Assembly (NCBI GenBank): GCA_001466705.2
Contig: LATX02000189.1
Location: forward strand, 1,240,001-1,304,000
Reading direction: 5' to 3'
From: Moniliophthora roreri
Lineage: Eukaryota; Basidiomycota; Agaricomycetes; Agaricales; Marasmiaceae
DNA length: 64,000 nucleotides
Shown: positions 21,887 to 32,592 of the stretch, in pieces
Layout: every line of letters starts with the position of its first letter
Numbering within the stretch: position 1 is the first letter of the stretch
The notes under the pieces: model-generated
What the model was told of the DNA's origin: nothing
The model's input: only the letters and a program-made list of their open reading frames with translations
The model's database searches: none
Position numbers and translations under genes: made by a program

Positions 21887-22990
21887 CTAAAATAATACAA
21901 CTTGTATCTTCCCCGACTTAACACCTTGCTGGATCGTTGGACATCCCAACACGGTCTTGAAAACTTCGTCTCGCGTTTCTGGAATATCCAACAGATTTCG
22001 CTTCTTCGCATCACGAAAAGTGATGTCTAGTATGATGTGGGTAAGGGCGGAAGTGCTTAGAGCATCTATGCTATTTTAGTAGACTGCAGGAAGTTATGGA
22101 CGAATCGCACACTGACCCGTATCACATAACAGCTTTCCGAGTCTGCCAGGTGTCCCAACTGCTGCACCGACCTTAGTGCGCTTCAGGTACGCGACGTGCT
22201 CCGATAGCTTGAAGTGCTTCGCGAAAAGTTTTGCAACCTCGCCGCCTTTTTCACCGCGTAACTGTTTGCTTTTAAGTATCCGTGTCACGTCGGCTACTCG
22301 AAGTGCTGCACCCGTCACAAAAATAAGCGTAGGGGACCCGTTCGATTTCGACCTCTGCGATAGACGTATGTGAAGAGCGGGAAGCACTGCAGGATCCTAA
22401 TTATTCGATACAGATATAGTTAGCTAATGAGTGGGTTACACACCTTTCACTATGAACGAGGACAATTGATCCAGTGTCCTTAGATCTGTCCATGTAGTTG
22501 TATCAGCTATTGAAGTCTCTAAAAGAGAAGAATTCTCATTTACTATTCTGCGCCAGGAAGATCATATGTACCTACCAGGTATTCGCAAATCCTCTAGCTC
22601 AAGCTGCGACAGTTTACTGAACGTCTTCCGCGACATCGCCGCAAGATATTCCGCCAATTCTGAAGGTGATTTTGCGGCTATAGAATGTGGGTCATCGCTG
22701 TCAGTCTCCTCCACAAGTTTCCGGCGCTGGAAGTAGCTTGAACCTCACTGGACGAACGAAGCATTGGAGAGACACACCTTTGCTTTCCGTTCCTTCATCT
22801 TTTCTTTCCGCTTGCGTTTTTTTTCGTTGTCCTTCGAGATATCAGCATGTAGCGGTACGCCTGGCTCAGCTTCTCCATGGTATGTATCGTTGGGAAGATC
22901 GTCGATTTCCTCGAGCTCTTCTTCATCAGAGCTTATAGCATAGTCATCAATGATAAAGTCGTCCAAATCGTCTCCTCCAACCTGAGCCAT
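21887..22990 (-). CDS. CMS1: Ribosome-biogenesis protein Cms1/CMSS1
   Basis: Component associated with the small-subunit processome. Exons 22990-22778, 22726-22576, 22518-22442, 22396-22117, 22065-21887; 299 residues versus 291 in yeast. The N-terminus is acidic (MAQVGGDDLDDFIIDDYAIS) followed by a K/R-rich stretch. The conserved half has SPTLIFVTGAALRVADVTR-like text (GSPTLIFVTGAALRVADVTR here), KLFAKHFKLSEHVAYLKRTK and AAVGTPGRLGKLL, resembling a degenerate DEAD-box helicase lobe, then ITFRDAKKRNLLDIPETRDE. Exon 3's donor could be GGTGTGT at two positions; only the second keeps frame. It is convergent with SERINC and divergent from ERI1. Confidence 0.88.
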
Positions 22991-23192
22991 CAGGAGACAG
23001 AATAAGTGGCGTACGGACACTCCTTTGAGGGTTAGGAGGCAAAAAACTGCAGTAGAAAAGGGAAATAATCACGTGAGATGATGTAGTCCGCGGGGTGTAA
23101 ATTTGCGCTCAATCTACGATGGCCTCATTGCTCTATACAACCTCTGCGTCTTCGTATAGCATCTTCGAGCCTAATTGACGAAATTGAGATCC
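22991..23192. promoter_or_regulatory. Divergent promoter CMS1 / ERI1 with an upstream ORF
   Basis: 202 bases separate the two start codons. On the plus strand a 19-codon upstream ORF (23119-23178) ends 14 bases before the exonuclease ATG. Such an upstream ORF would normally lower translation of the main frame. Confidence 0.45.
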
Positions 23193-24557
23193 ATGGAATT
23201 CGAAGACAATCATTCTGTCATTCTAGAGGATACCAGCAAGCTTGGAAGACATCGACCGCTAGTACCAGTTACCATTTCTATAACGACTGTAGCATTTATA
23301 TATGCTTTCCTTTGGTGGTGCAGGCGGAAACGGGCTCAAAGTATGTTGAATCTACCTATGCATTCAGTCATTCTCTCATCTTTGTCTATATCTTAGCTAC
23401 TGAGCCCACCGAGCCTATCAAGATGACACCTCCCTCAACTATAGAGCAATCAACTTCGCAATCCACTCCTGCCACGTTGGAACCATTGCGCAAAGCAATT
23501 GCAAGAAAGCAACCTTTTGATGCCTTCCTCGTTGTGGATTTTGAGGGCACATGTGAAGAGGGTACCGATTTCAATTATCCAAACGAAATCATTGTTCGCA
23601 TTTAAGTTGCACTCCACGTTGCCCTGCCGCTCAACAATCTTTCGTATATAGGAACTCCCCGTGTCGCTCATGATGTGGAAAAATCGCCAATCTAACGGGA
23701 AGGCAAGTCAACTGTATGTCAAGTCAGAGTTTCACGCCTACGTGAGGCCCACCTGGAGACCACTTCTATCCTCTTTCTGTACAAATCTCACCGGCATAAC
23801 TCAAGTATTAGTACCTTGTTTTTTGTGTCAATACCAAACTCTTATTGAGTCTCATATCGTAGGCGCAAGTCGATGCCTCTTCACCTTTCTCTGAGGTCCT
23901 TAAATCCTTGGAGGCCTTTCTAATCGAGCAAGGGTTGATTGATGAAACTACGGGGGAACGTAAGCTGCATTTCTGCTGGTGCAGCGACGGTCCATGGGAC
24001 ATTCGGGACTTCATGGTGAAGCAATTATTCATCTCACAGGTCGGTCTCCTCGCGTTTGGTTCATTCCGACGATTGACCATGCGATAGCTTTCAGCACCTA
24101 GCTGGTTGAAAGGGGACGTTCTCGACGTGCGGGAAATGGTTGCAGAATGGTGCAGAAACGGAGACGGAAATGGAACTCGGAGAACTGTGCGCAATTGATG
24201 GATATCCTGCTAGCTTTACCGGGCGTACTCACTGGAACACAGCGTAAAAAACCGGCCTTCACGGTATCCCGCAATATCTCGGCACAGCTACGTGCACTTG
24301 AACTTCCGGGATTCGAAGGTCGACAGCATAGCGGCAGAGACGTTCGTTATTCACGTTGGTCGCCGTTGCAATGTTCTCACGAATCGTTTGGGCAGGACAC
24401 CAGAAACATCACTAGGATACTGGGGGAATTAGCTCGTCGAGGAATGCGTTTAGAGCCAAATACAAGAATAAACTATAGGAGACGATGGCATTGGATGGGA
24501 AATGACGGCCTTGTCCACTGGACTGGAATCAACTCTGCCCCTCATCTCAGGCTCTGA
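23193..24557 (+). CDS. ERI1: ERI1-family 3'-5' exoribonuclease with predicted N-terminal membrane anchor
   Basis: DEDDh exonuclease family that trims small RNAs, histone mRNA ends and 5.8S rRNA. Exons 23193-23340, 23397-23593, 23652-23804, 23863-24039, 24088-24186, 24243-24341, 24396-24557; 344 residues. Exo I is FDAFLVVDFEGTCEEG near residue 97; Exo II lies in LHFCWCSDGPWDIRDFMVKQ; Exo III is FEGRQHSGRDDTRNITRILG with the catalytic His and Asp. The first exon adds about 50 residues containing a hydrophobic run, LVPVTISITTVAFIYAFLWW, flanked by RRKR, which predicts a signal anchor. No SAP domain is present. Two introns (23594, 24342) have GTTCG donors. If translation instead began at 23423 (MTPPST) the anchor would be absent. 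Confidence 0.85.
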
Positions 24558-24676
24558 ATTGGATGGTGTAAAAAAGTCTGTATTCGGGAGCCAAACTCTA
24601 CTGATGACAATGCATATTGTACATTAATCACGATGCCATACCGTCGGAGTTCCCGTAGTAGTATTAGTGATTTGTA

Positions 24677-27043
24677 TCACTATTGAAGAGGTTAGCAATC
24701 AGGCATTTCAAGAACGAAGAGGACGTACGAAATCCCATAACGTGCCGAAGGCCGGTATGCCCTCAGCTTTGCAGCCTTGCATAATCTCCGAATTGCCGAT
24801 GTAGTTCGAGGTGATGAATACGACTGTTTTATTTTCTCAGCAGGCTCGCGTGAGTAAAATGTGCGTACAACTAACCTTCCGCATTCCAACTCTTGTAAGC
24901 CTCCCGAACCAGCTTCATGGTATCGGGCCTGCCACCTCTTTGCTTGCTGTCCCACAGGATTAGACGCTCAGGCCCTAGGTGTTTGTGTATCAATCCGCTG
25001 ATTGTAGGTCCGAATGTCTTTTCCTGGTCGGAGCCTGTGAAAAGATGAACGATATTAGAAAAACTTCGACTTCTAAGAACTACACACAGGCTCACCGATC
25101 CATATCAAGAACCTGTTGATTTACTATTAGATCGGGAGAAGTTACACGGGTGGGAAAGTCTTACCAGTGTGGGGATTGAAGGCACGTAGACAAAGCTGCA
25201 CCAATACCCGTACCGGTACATACCCGGATACCTCTTTTATAGAGCGTGGAGGTGTTTGAAACGCCAGCAAACTTAAAAAAAGTTAATGGCAATAATGCGG
25301 GGATTATGAGCTTGAGAACATACCTTGAGTTCGCGTGTCCAGATTGTCTTGGGCGGGTCGTTGACAAGACTTCGTGTAAAGTCACCTGGGAACAAGGGCG
25401 ATCAGAAAGTGGAGCTCGTGGTGGGGAAAGAACTATACCCTGAACGCCACATATCATATAGTGGTGCTTCGCATCCTTGCCTTCGCTGTAAAGCGTATAC
25501 TTTAATCAAATGGCTTCCGGAGAAAGCGAATCCACGCACGAGATGATTCCAAATGCATGGTATTCCTGTCATTGGAGTTAGAAACAAGGGGTATTTTTTT
25601 CTTTGTCAGAGGGGGAAAAAATACCATGATTGAGGAACGGCTTATACGTCCTAAAAGTCCTTGCTGCATGCCTGCACAAAAATATGAGATCTTTGTCGGT
25701 GCGGTGTAAATTGATACACACACACCTCTCTCGAATCTGAGGATAGCTACTTTTGGAGAAGGCTTTGGGTTATTGTGTGACTCACTCTGCATGTCTCGAT
25801 AAAGTTGAATATGACGCACCAGCTCAACTTCGACAGAGACTTCACGAACAAAGAACCACGGAAGAGCAACGCTGCATGGAGAATGAGCACCGTTGGGGAC
25901 CGGCCAAACCGTAGATTCAAACTCACAAGGTGGTCATGCCTATCGTGAACCAAAAGTCTTGTTGTTGGACAATATGGACCCCGTCCAAGTTCCAGGTGCG
26001 GGTGACGCCGTCGTAAGTGTCACCGAGGATGACAAAGGCCCCTGTATATCCAGCCGTTGAGGTCTTGCAGTCGTATAAGCGACTAAAAAAGCTTACACGT
26101 AGCAATGATTCCAATCCATCCGACGAAGCGGTGGTGACGCTCAAAGACACTGATTTTCCAAGGGTAAGCTGTGGTTGGCGAGCGTCTTTTGCGAGAAACT
26201 TACTTGTGATGGTTGTTTCGTACCCAAGGAAAGGCACTGAGAGCGCTGATCATGACGGCGAGGTTGGTGACAACGCCCATTATGAGGACAGCATCATGTT
26301 GAACATCGAGGGTACGGAACATAGTAATGACTTTGAACAAAAGCCAGAGGACTCCAGAGAGGGCGCAGCCACTGTGGATCCCACCGAGATGCTTGAAATC
26401 GTCGTCAGACAAAAGGAACGGACGCAGAATCGCATCCTTACCTGAAGAACTGACGTGCAACCCAATCTGAACCACAAAGGAGGCCACTATTCCGAGACTT
26501 CAGTCAACTTGCGCATAGATGCTGCCGGACACAAGCTGCTCACCTTGGCAAAACATGTATTGACGAACCAGTATAGGATGCGTCCAAAGACTTCGTTACG
26601 CATCAAGATTGCAAAGTTGAAGTTTGCTACGACCATTGCACCAGAGTATTTGATAGCGTAGGGGAAATGGCCAGAAGCCGCAAGCCCGAGTCCTATCATG
26701 TTTAAGCCGAAGCAAAAAGTGAAGAATTTCCTACCGAGCCGTCAGAATTTGGCAGCGCCACGTTTTGTAGCGGAGAGCCTTACCGGTAGGTGTTGAACCA
26801 CAATCGCCATAGCACCCATTTCGACGCTTTCTTCTTCGGCTTGGCAGGTGGCTTTGAATCGTTCTTTGGTTGCTTCTCCAGCGACGGAAGGGTGACCTCT
26901 TTATTAGCCTCCTTCATGTATACCGGGGGAAGAGGTGACACCCCATCGTCGCTCGGAGTACCCTTCTCTGCATCAGAGTAGGCATTGATCGTTGTATCGA
27001 TAGAGGGAGGATGAGCAGCTGTATCGATAATTCTCGGTTCCAT
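24677..27043 (-). CDS. tmpA: TmpA-like integral membrane flavoprotein (ferric-reductase-like)
   Basis: Predicted membrane oxidoreductase related to Aspergillus TmpA, which affects asexual development. Exons 27043-26784, 26730-26544, 26486-26442, 26391-26204, 26149-26097, 26041-25927, 25871-25726, 25671-25625, 25565-25540, 25485-25439, 25385-25324, 25271-25165, 25112-25096, 25034-24876, 24823-24729, 24679-24677; 518 residues. A disordered N-terminus (to about 75) precedes KKASKWVLWRLWFNTYRKFF, then six membrane segments with LQHLGGIHSGCALS and NNHHNVFERHHRFVGWIGI, whose histidines could bind haem. FVALPWFFVREVSVEVEL starts the flavin domain; MICGVQGDFTRSLVNDPPKT and VCTGTGIGAALSTCLQS are the nucleotide-binding parts. 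It ends AFGTLWDF. The stop codon is probably in its own exon; without that splice six more codons are added. Confidence 0.75.
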
Positions 27044-27733
27044 AGCAGAGGTAGAACCAGAGCGAGCAGAGGAGAAAATACTGACGGACCAAAGTACGGG
27101 AGTCAGGTCTTAAATTTCCTTCGCACGTCTGTGATACAATTTTGAATAGGATATGAGCATGCTTTCTCAAGCCGGTAGTGTGAGTGAATTGCAAGAAAAA
27201 GAAAACGGTTTCTTGCAGCTCCGAATATCCGTGTTGGCAGACATACATCAACGTGAACGTCCCGGGGATTTGGATGGTGAATGATAACGGAGGATTGGTA
27301 GGAATAGCCTTTGTTGTACCATTAGAGCGGAACTGTACTGCAAGGCGGGGAAGAGTACCCATGTGCTGGTGAAGGGGCTAGAGTTGACAAATCGGTCAAG
27401 ATATGCCCACGGGAATTCATTGAAGTAATGCCCCTTTCGGAGTCAAAGCAACGACGATTTTCTCAGAAGGATAGTACCTGATATTAGACGCACTATACGC
27501 ATGTAGGTTTCCCAGGAAAGATAAGTGACGGGGCCGTTTGGTGACATCTTTGGAGTAGCACATTGGTTGCATTCATGATATGATTAGAGTTGGAGGCTGC
27601 GCACGAGGGGAGTGCTACTGTAGGGTGGTTGAAAAAGGACTGTAGGGTCACGTGTCCAACGAGTCACCAATCGATCGTGTCCGAAGGTTCCTTATTTTCC
27701 TGACTTCTAACCGACTCTTTCTTCAGCACCATC
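27044..27733. other. 690-base divergent intergenic region
   Basis: Lies between the flavoprotein and MOG1 start codons. Open frames here are short and lack ATG starts or family similarity. It contains TC-rich and AT-rich patches only. I see no RNA gene. Confidence 0.5.
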
Positions 27734-28385
27734 ATGTCTCTTAGTCTTTTCGGAGGTGCTGTCACTGCAAACGCACCGTCTAATCTTTTGGATGCCTCGT
27801 ATGCACCATTTCTAGCTCTTGTTCCGCTTCACAGTGACAACTTTTCCTTACTCAGGGATGTACGTCAAGTACCCGATACCCAGGAAGTTTTTCTATTTCC
27901 CGATTCCAGTGTCAGTATTATAGTAGAGATATTGGAAAGAGTGAAACCTACCCAATACTCGGACGCGATCAAGTTCAGTCTCTCTCACACATGGGTGTCT
28001 TCTTTGACCTGCTTTATTCACACCAATCCTTTTCGGAAGATTCCACTTTGACTCATTGGCCCACGATAACAATGCGGTTTTTGAACAAATAGATTCCGTC
28101 AACATTATTGCCAACGATAGGAGCGATAAAACCCCTTCTGCAATCACGCTCTCAGGCGTGCAACGAGTATCCAAGTTCAACCGGACGCAACCTGACGAGG
28201 TGAAGATCTTGATGGCGCTATATCGCGTGGAAGAAAAAGCCATCGATTTAGTTGTCACTTTCAATGTACCTGTCATTGCGGAGGACGGTGGGGCTGTTGG
28301 ACAAGATGGACTCAGGGTTGTAGAAGAGCAATTTGATACATTTGTGCGCTCGTTGCGTATCGTCGATTTCGGTCTGTTTGCATGA
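27734..28385 (+). CDS. MOG1: Ran-binding nuclear transport factor Mog1
   Basis: Small protein that binds Ran/Gsp1 and aids nucleotide exchange in nuclear import. Exons 27734-27798, 27856-27972, 28040-28385; 175 residues, usual size about 185-220. It begins MSLSLFGGAV and reaches SDVRQVPDTQEVFLFPDS, the diagnostic Mog1 stretch. KFHFDSLAHDNNA, LSGVQRVSKFNRTQPDEVKI and VTFNVPV follow as in the family. Intron 1 (57 bases) is free of stops and a multiple of three, so its retention would add 19 residues without shifting frame. Intron 2 has a GTTCAG donor. Confidence 0.9.
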
Positions 28386-28751
28386 TGCATGTAGTAATGG
28401 CATTACTGAAGGAGTTTGTATGTACAACCATCCAATTACAGTGTATGGTGCCTCGACTCGAAGGAAAACTGGCATATTCTCGCCATGACGAGAGCAACCG
28501 CCAGAGCCAAAGTTGGTTCCTGATACCAACCCTTCGTTACCACTTTCTCATGTTCTCCTTGCGCAAGTCATGACGATTCCTGTCTGCTGAGATGTTGAGT
28601 GGCTACTCCAACTCTGATTCGAGGTTATCGTGGTTCGTCTGATAAGGCCCGAGCCCGAAGTGCAATAAAAATAGTCCAACCTCCATCATCATATCTGACA
28701 CTCGTTGGGATATCAGTTACCTAGTCAGGCTCGAAGCTTTCCACGCAACTG
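28386..28751. other. Convergent 3' region between MOG1 and the NRBF2-like gene
   Basis: 366 bases of 3' untranslated sequence from both genes. I see nothing else in it. Confidence 0.5.
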
Positions 28752-30516
28752 TCAAGACTGTGGGACATCCTCTTCCTCAGGTTCTTCAATAATCTGTTCC
28801 CGAACTCCCGTCCGTGCCGCTTCCTTTGCTTCTTTTTTCTTCTTTGCGCTTTCTTTCAGTTTTTCCCAGCGTTCTCGGAATTTGGCAATCATTGCTTTCT
28901 GTAATAGAATCCAAGTTGTAATTAACTGTCATTCGGGCTCGGTTGTAAAATTGAATTTAGACTCCTCACTGACATTCTTATCATTTTCGATTCGCATGTT
29001 TCGAAGCTCATCCTCGAGCTCTTTGACCCGACGAGCATATTGGGCTTCCCGGGCCGTGTTGATGCCTGGTATGGGCCCTGCAGGTGTGAGAGGAGGGAGG
29101 TTCATATTCATATTTGCGAGATCAAGTGGCGGTCGTCCCGGGCCTGCGCCTAGAATAGATGCACTCATTACCCGTTGTGCCTAAACACCGCGTTAACACC
29201 CAAGCAAGAAAAGGATACTTGACGCGAACGAACCTCCTTGGAAGCCTGTACAATACTATCCCTCAACATCATATCCTGTTCCTTCCGGACTTGAAGTATC
29301 CGTTCGGTAGCTTCTAGCCGTCGTTGAAGGGATTCTACCTGGTTCTTGAGTGCCGTGTTTTCCTGCTTCATAGCACGCATGGTAGATTCCGACGGGATAA
29401 GGAAGAAGGATTCGGATAGGTCATCCCCTGGCACGAAATGAGCAACGACTCTGATTTGCAGCGTTATGGGTTTTACGCGCGCACGCACCTTCATCAAACA
29501 AATCCTCATCAAAGTCGCCTTGACATTCCTCCGTCTTTGCGAGCCTCTCCCCAGTCCTAGTTCCAGCTTTTTCTTTCCCCTTGCCTGATACCGACCCACC
29601 ACCCATCTTTAATTTTCGTGTCAATCGTGAGACCATGGGTTCTTCAACGTCGGTGAAGTCGGTATCGCTACTCAAACTAGGTCGTCGCACGGTATTCTCC
29701 TGAGAACCTCCATGGCCAGTTTCAGAGGATTCCGCTACCAGCGGAACCGTGGCAAATGCAACAGGTTGCGAGAGGTTATCTAGCATCCCTTGCATAATGT
29801 TCCAGAATTGATTGAAGGCGTCGCCTGGATCTGACTGTAGGGATGGGGATAGGGATACAAGTTTCCCGGTGATTCATGTGTATGTATTTCTGGAGACTCT
29901 AGTATACGTTACCTTTTGTCCGCCCAGTAACATGAACGACTCGTCTACTGTCCCTTGTGAATCCGTGAGATGTCTCGGGGGTGGGGAAGGTACCGTTCTA
30001 GCCGGGAATGCAGACAACGGGGTCGTAAGGAGTTTGGGTGCATCCGGTCCGGGTTTCTGAATCTGAGGAACGTTCGGATCCTTGCCCTCCTCTCTCAATC
30101 TTGCAATCTTTTTTTCCAACTCTGAACCGGCTTTACGGTGTTCGTTATATAACATTTGGAGGGTTCTTTTTGTCTGTAACGAAATGAATGAATGAATATG
30201 ATGGTTTGACATGGGGAGGAAAAAAAAAAGGAAGCTAAACTGAATCGTCCTGTGTTCGTTCGACAGCGGCGAGGTAGGCTTCTGCTGCTTTGAGATGTTC
30301 CTAAAACATGATGAGTTGAGAGTGTAAATCAAGAGTTGATGGAATTGCAGACTTGGGAAGCGGGAACAAGAAGACCGTTACTCAAGTGTTCTTCGGCATT
30401 TGCTGCGTGCTGGTGGGCCTGAACGATGAAAAATAAACGTATCAGTTCACTCGAGGAAACAAGGACGAGTCAAAAGGCAATATCACTGTATTCATGGGCA
30501 TTTCGATGGGAGGCAT
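28752..30516 (-). CDS. NRBF2/Atg38-like protein (MIT-like hairpin plus coiled coil)
   Basis: Exons 30516-30487, 30418-30382, 30287-30241, 30173-29913, 29834-29489, 29427-29234, 29180-28974, 28898-28752; 422 residues. The N-terminal 75 residues form helices with the pattern AHQHAANAEEHLTAAEAYLA and TKRTLQMLYNEHRKAGSELE, resembling the MIT domain of NRBF2/Atg38, a regulator of the Vps34 PI3-kinase complex I in autophagy. A Pro/Ser-rich middle has FNQFWNIMQGMLDNLSQPVA. Then DDLSESFFLIPSESTMRAMK runs into a long coiled coil (NTALKNQVESLQRRLEATER), and a final K/E-rich helix ends at DVPQS. Architecture fits Atg38 (MIT, linker, C-terminal coiled coil), but sequence identity was judged by eye only; any MIT/coiled-coil scaffold remains possible. 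Confidence 0.6.
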
Positions 30517-30952
30517 GATGTGGAGTGAGCGCAAGCGCAAGTAGTGTGGGAAAAATCTGGAATTGGGTATGGGATACAGTTACTCTATAGAGGTGATATG
30601 GCTTGCTTGTGAGTTCACTCTATCGACCCTCTTTTGGACACCTTTCCTCAAGTCCAGCAGCGTCTACATCATAAACTTCCAAACTTGGCCTTTGAGATTT
30701 ACTTTGCGTCACTTGCAGCGAGGCGAATACAAATGTTAAGCCTTGTGGCGAGTAGTAGTCCACGCGCACGCGCACCGACGTGCCCGTTGCAATCCGAATA
30801 AAGTGATACGCTTGCGGTACCACGCCAGAAGGTATACGAAGGAAGTGGTAATGCCAGTAGGGAACTTAGGCTTTTACTGTATAATACAAAAAATAATACA
30901 TACGACAGCTACAGATAACGATACAGCAAGTAGAGAATTGAAATACAAAGTG
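30517..30952. other. Intergenic region between two minus-strand genes
   Basis: 436 bases. Open frames are short and non-conserved. A CACGCGCACGCGCACC run near 30760 is the only notable low-complexity patch. Confidence 0.45.
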
Positions 30953-32113
30953 TTACATTCCAAACAACCTCTTGACCAAACCTCTTTTGGGTAGCTTGTT
31001 TGGAAACTCGACGACATTGGCAGGCGCACTTCCTACGGGAGGAGCCTTTCCTGCTGCTCCTCCTCCCTTTATCACCTTTTTTGCCCTTGACCTAGCGTAG
31101 ATGTGGATACCTGCTGCTAATGCAACAGCTTCTGCTGAAGTGGGCTGGAAAGAGTCTTCAAACCCAGCGGGAGTTTTAGCGACTGTTCTAGTGGAAGAAG
31201 GTACACTAGAATCTGAATGAAGTTTGAGGGGGGCGGGACGATGACGCCTTCGGAGTTGTTTTTCCCTGACTGGACCGACGGAAGGTAGGTATGCTGATGG
31301 AGACAATGGACGAACCAGGGATGATATACCCTCCAATTCGCGTTCTGTAGGGGTCATACTCTTGGCCGAGGATGGGGAGATGGCGAATATTGGAGAACCA
31401 GGGCCAGGGGATTTTACGACGGCGAATTGGACCCAAGAGCCTGGAGATGATGGGGATGGGAGAGGGAGAAGCGCCTGGTATTCTACAGGCTCTTGTTCGT
31501 CAAACCACATGATGCCGTTTTCGTCCTTGTAAACGGTATCGACGGCTGCGGTGCCGCCGGTGGTAGCTTTTGCGCGGTGTTGCATGAGACGTTGTGCATT
31601 GGACTCTAGGGAGCCTCCACCTGTGAATTGCATGAGGAGCAATTCGTTTTGGAGGGCAGGTGGGAGGGGTGGATGGGATTTCTTTGGTGGTTTGAATGAT
31701 GATTCGACACGAGGGCGTTTTTGTTTGAGCATACCCATGCTCTTAAACTTTTTGAGGCCTTTGGGAATAGCGGGGGGAGTAGGGGGAGGACGCGCAGGGA
31801 TAGCAGGAGTGGGCGGGAGATGAACGAAAACTGAAGTGTAACCCCAGCTAGTGAGATCGACATCTGTATGAAACTCTGATGCACTGCGCGGAGTTTTGGT
31901 CGATGGAGTGGTGGTGGGAGTGTCGATGAAATGGAGGAACGAAGGAGAATGTTGGGGATGAGCTATGCGATGACGACGATTTGGAGATATGGGGGCAGGA
32001 GAGCCTGGTTGGACTGCGAGAGCCCAATTGGTGATAGCGTTAAAGGTGGATGAGCGCCTGCGCCTGATGAAACGTGGTTGGTCGTCAAGACAAGTAATGG
32101 CAATGGCGGACAT
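30953..32113 (-). CDS. Uncharacterised Ser/Pro-rich protein, single exon
   Basis: A 386-residue uninterrupted frame, unusual in a region where nearly every gene has introns. Start chosen at the ATG giving MSAIAITCLDDQPRFIRRRR; an upstream frame exists but adds a poorly conserved-looking hydrophobic stretch. The opening RRRRSSTFNAITNWALAVQP looks like a short conserved helix. The middle is Pro-rich (PAIPARPPPTPPAIPKGLKK), followed by MWFDEQEPVEYQALLPLPSP. Near the C-terminus SAEAVALAAGIHIYARSRAK and KLPKRGLVKRLFGM form basic amphipathic helices. No enzyme motif is visible. Probably a disordered regulatory or adaptor protein; function unknown. Confidence 0.65.
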   Translation of the reverse strand: MSAIAITCLDDQPRFIRRRRSSTFNAITNWALAVQPGSPAPISPNRRHRIAHPQHSPSFLHFIDTPTTTPSTKTPRSASEFHTDVDLTSWGYTSVFVHLPPTPAIPARPPPTPPAIPKGLKKFKSMGMLKQKRPRVESSFKPPKKSHPPLPPALQNELLLMQFTGGGSLESNAQRLMQHRAKATTGGTAAVDTVYKDENGIMWFDEQEPVEYQALLPLPSPSSPGSWVQFAVVKSPGPGSPIFAISPSSAKSMTPTERELEGISSLVRPLSPSAYLPSVGPVREKQLRRRHRPAPLKLHSDSSVPSSTRTVAKTPAGFEDSFQPTSAEAVALAAGIHIYARSRAKKVIKGGGAAGKAPPVGSAPANVVEFPNKLPKRGLVKRLFGM

Positions 32114-32592
32114 GAGGAGACTAGCTCTATGTTGGGCATTTTTAGCAATGTTTTTATGCTGGCGGTGAACAATAAAAAGAGCCAGAGTCAGTGTCCAAAT
32201 AGGCGTCAACCAGCGCGCTTATTACAATTGTCTATTCTCTTCACTGCGATAGTATGCAAGTATTTACAACTGTATTCATCAACGAGTATTACAACTAGAT
32301 TCATAACGAGTATTACAACCAGATTCATTAACGAGTATTACAACCAGATTCATAACGAGTATTACAACCGTGTTCATGCAAGTATTACAACTGTATTCAT
32401 TGCTGCTGCTATTTTTGGTCATTCGCACGGACCAAAAAAATATTACACCAACCGTAATGCATAATCATTACACCTTGTCTTTCGTCCATCATCCTCACTC
32501 TCTCACTCTTGCTTGCCTCCCAGGTCTCTTACTTCATTTCCATCTTGTCCCTTCCAGCCTGTCTGCTGGCGTCTTAATTTCTCTTCAAAGAC
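32114..32592. other. Region between unknown gene and RSP5, containing a minisatellite
   Basis: 479 bases of divergent upstream sequence. Apart from the tandem repeat at 32256-32401 it contains pyrimidine-rich stretches typical of promoters and leaders. Confidence 0.5.
32256..32401 (+). repeat. Minisatellite, about six units of about 24 bases
   Basis: Successive units read AACGAGTATTACAACCAGAT plus TCAT, with small variants (CAAGTATTACAACTGTATTC at both edges). Central units are nearly identical; outer units have diverged. The array sits about 190 bases upstream of the RSP5 start codon. Confidence 0.9.

Noticed and set aside
27090..27400. Minus-strand frame upstream of the flavoprotein
   Set aside because: No similarity and no plausible splice join to the downstream start; treated as leader or promoter sequence.
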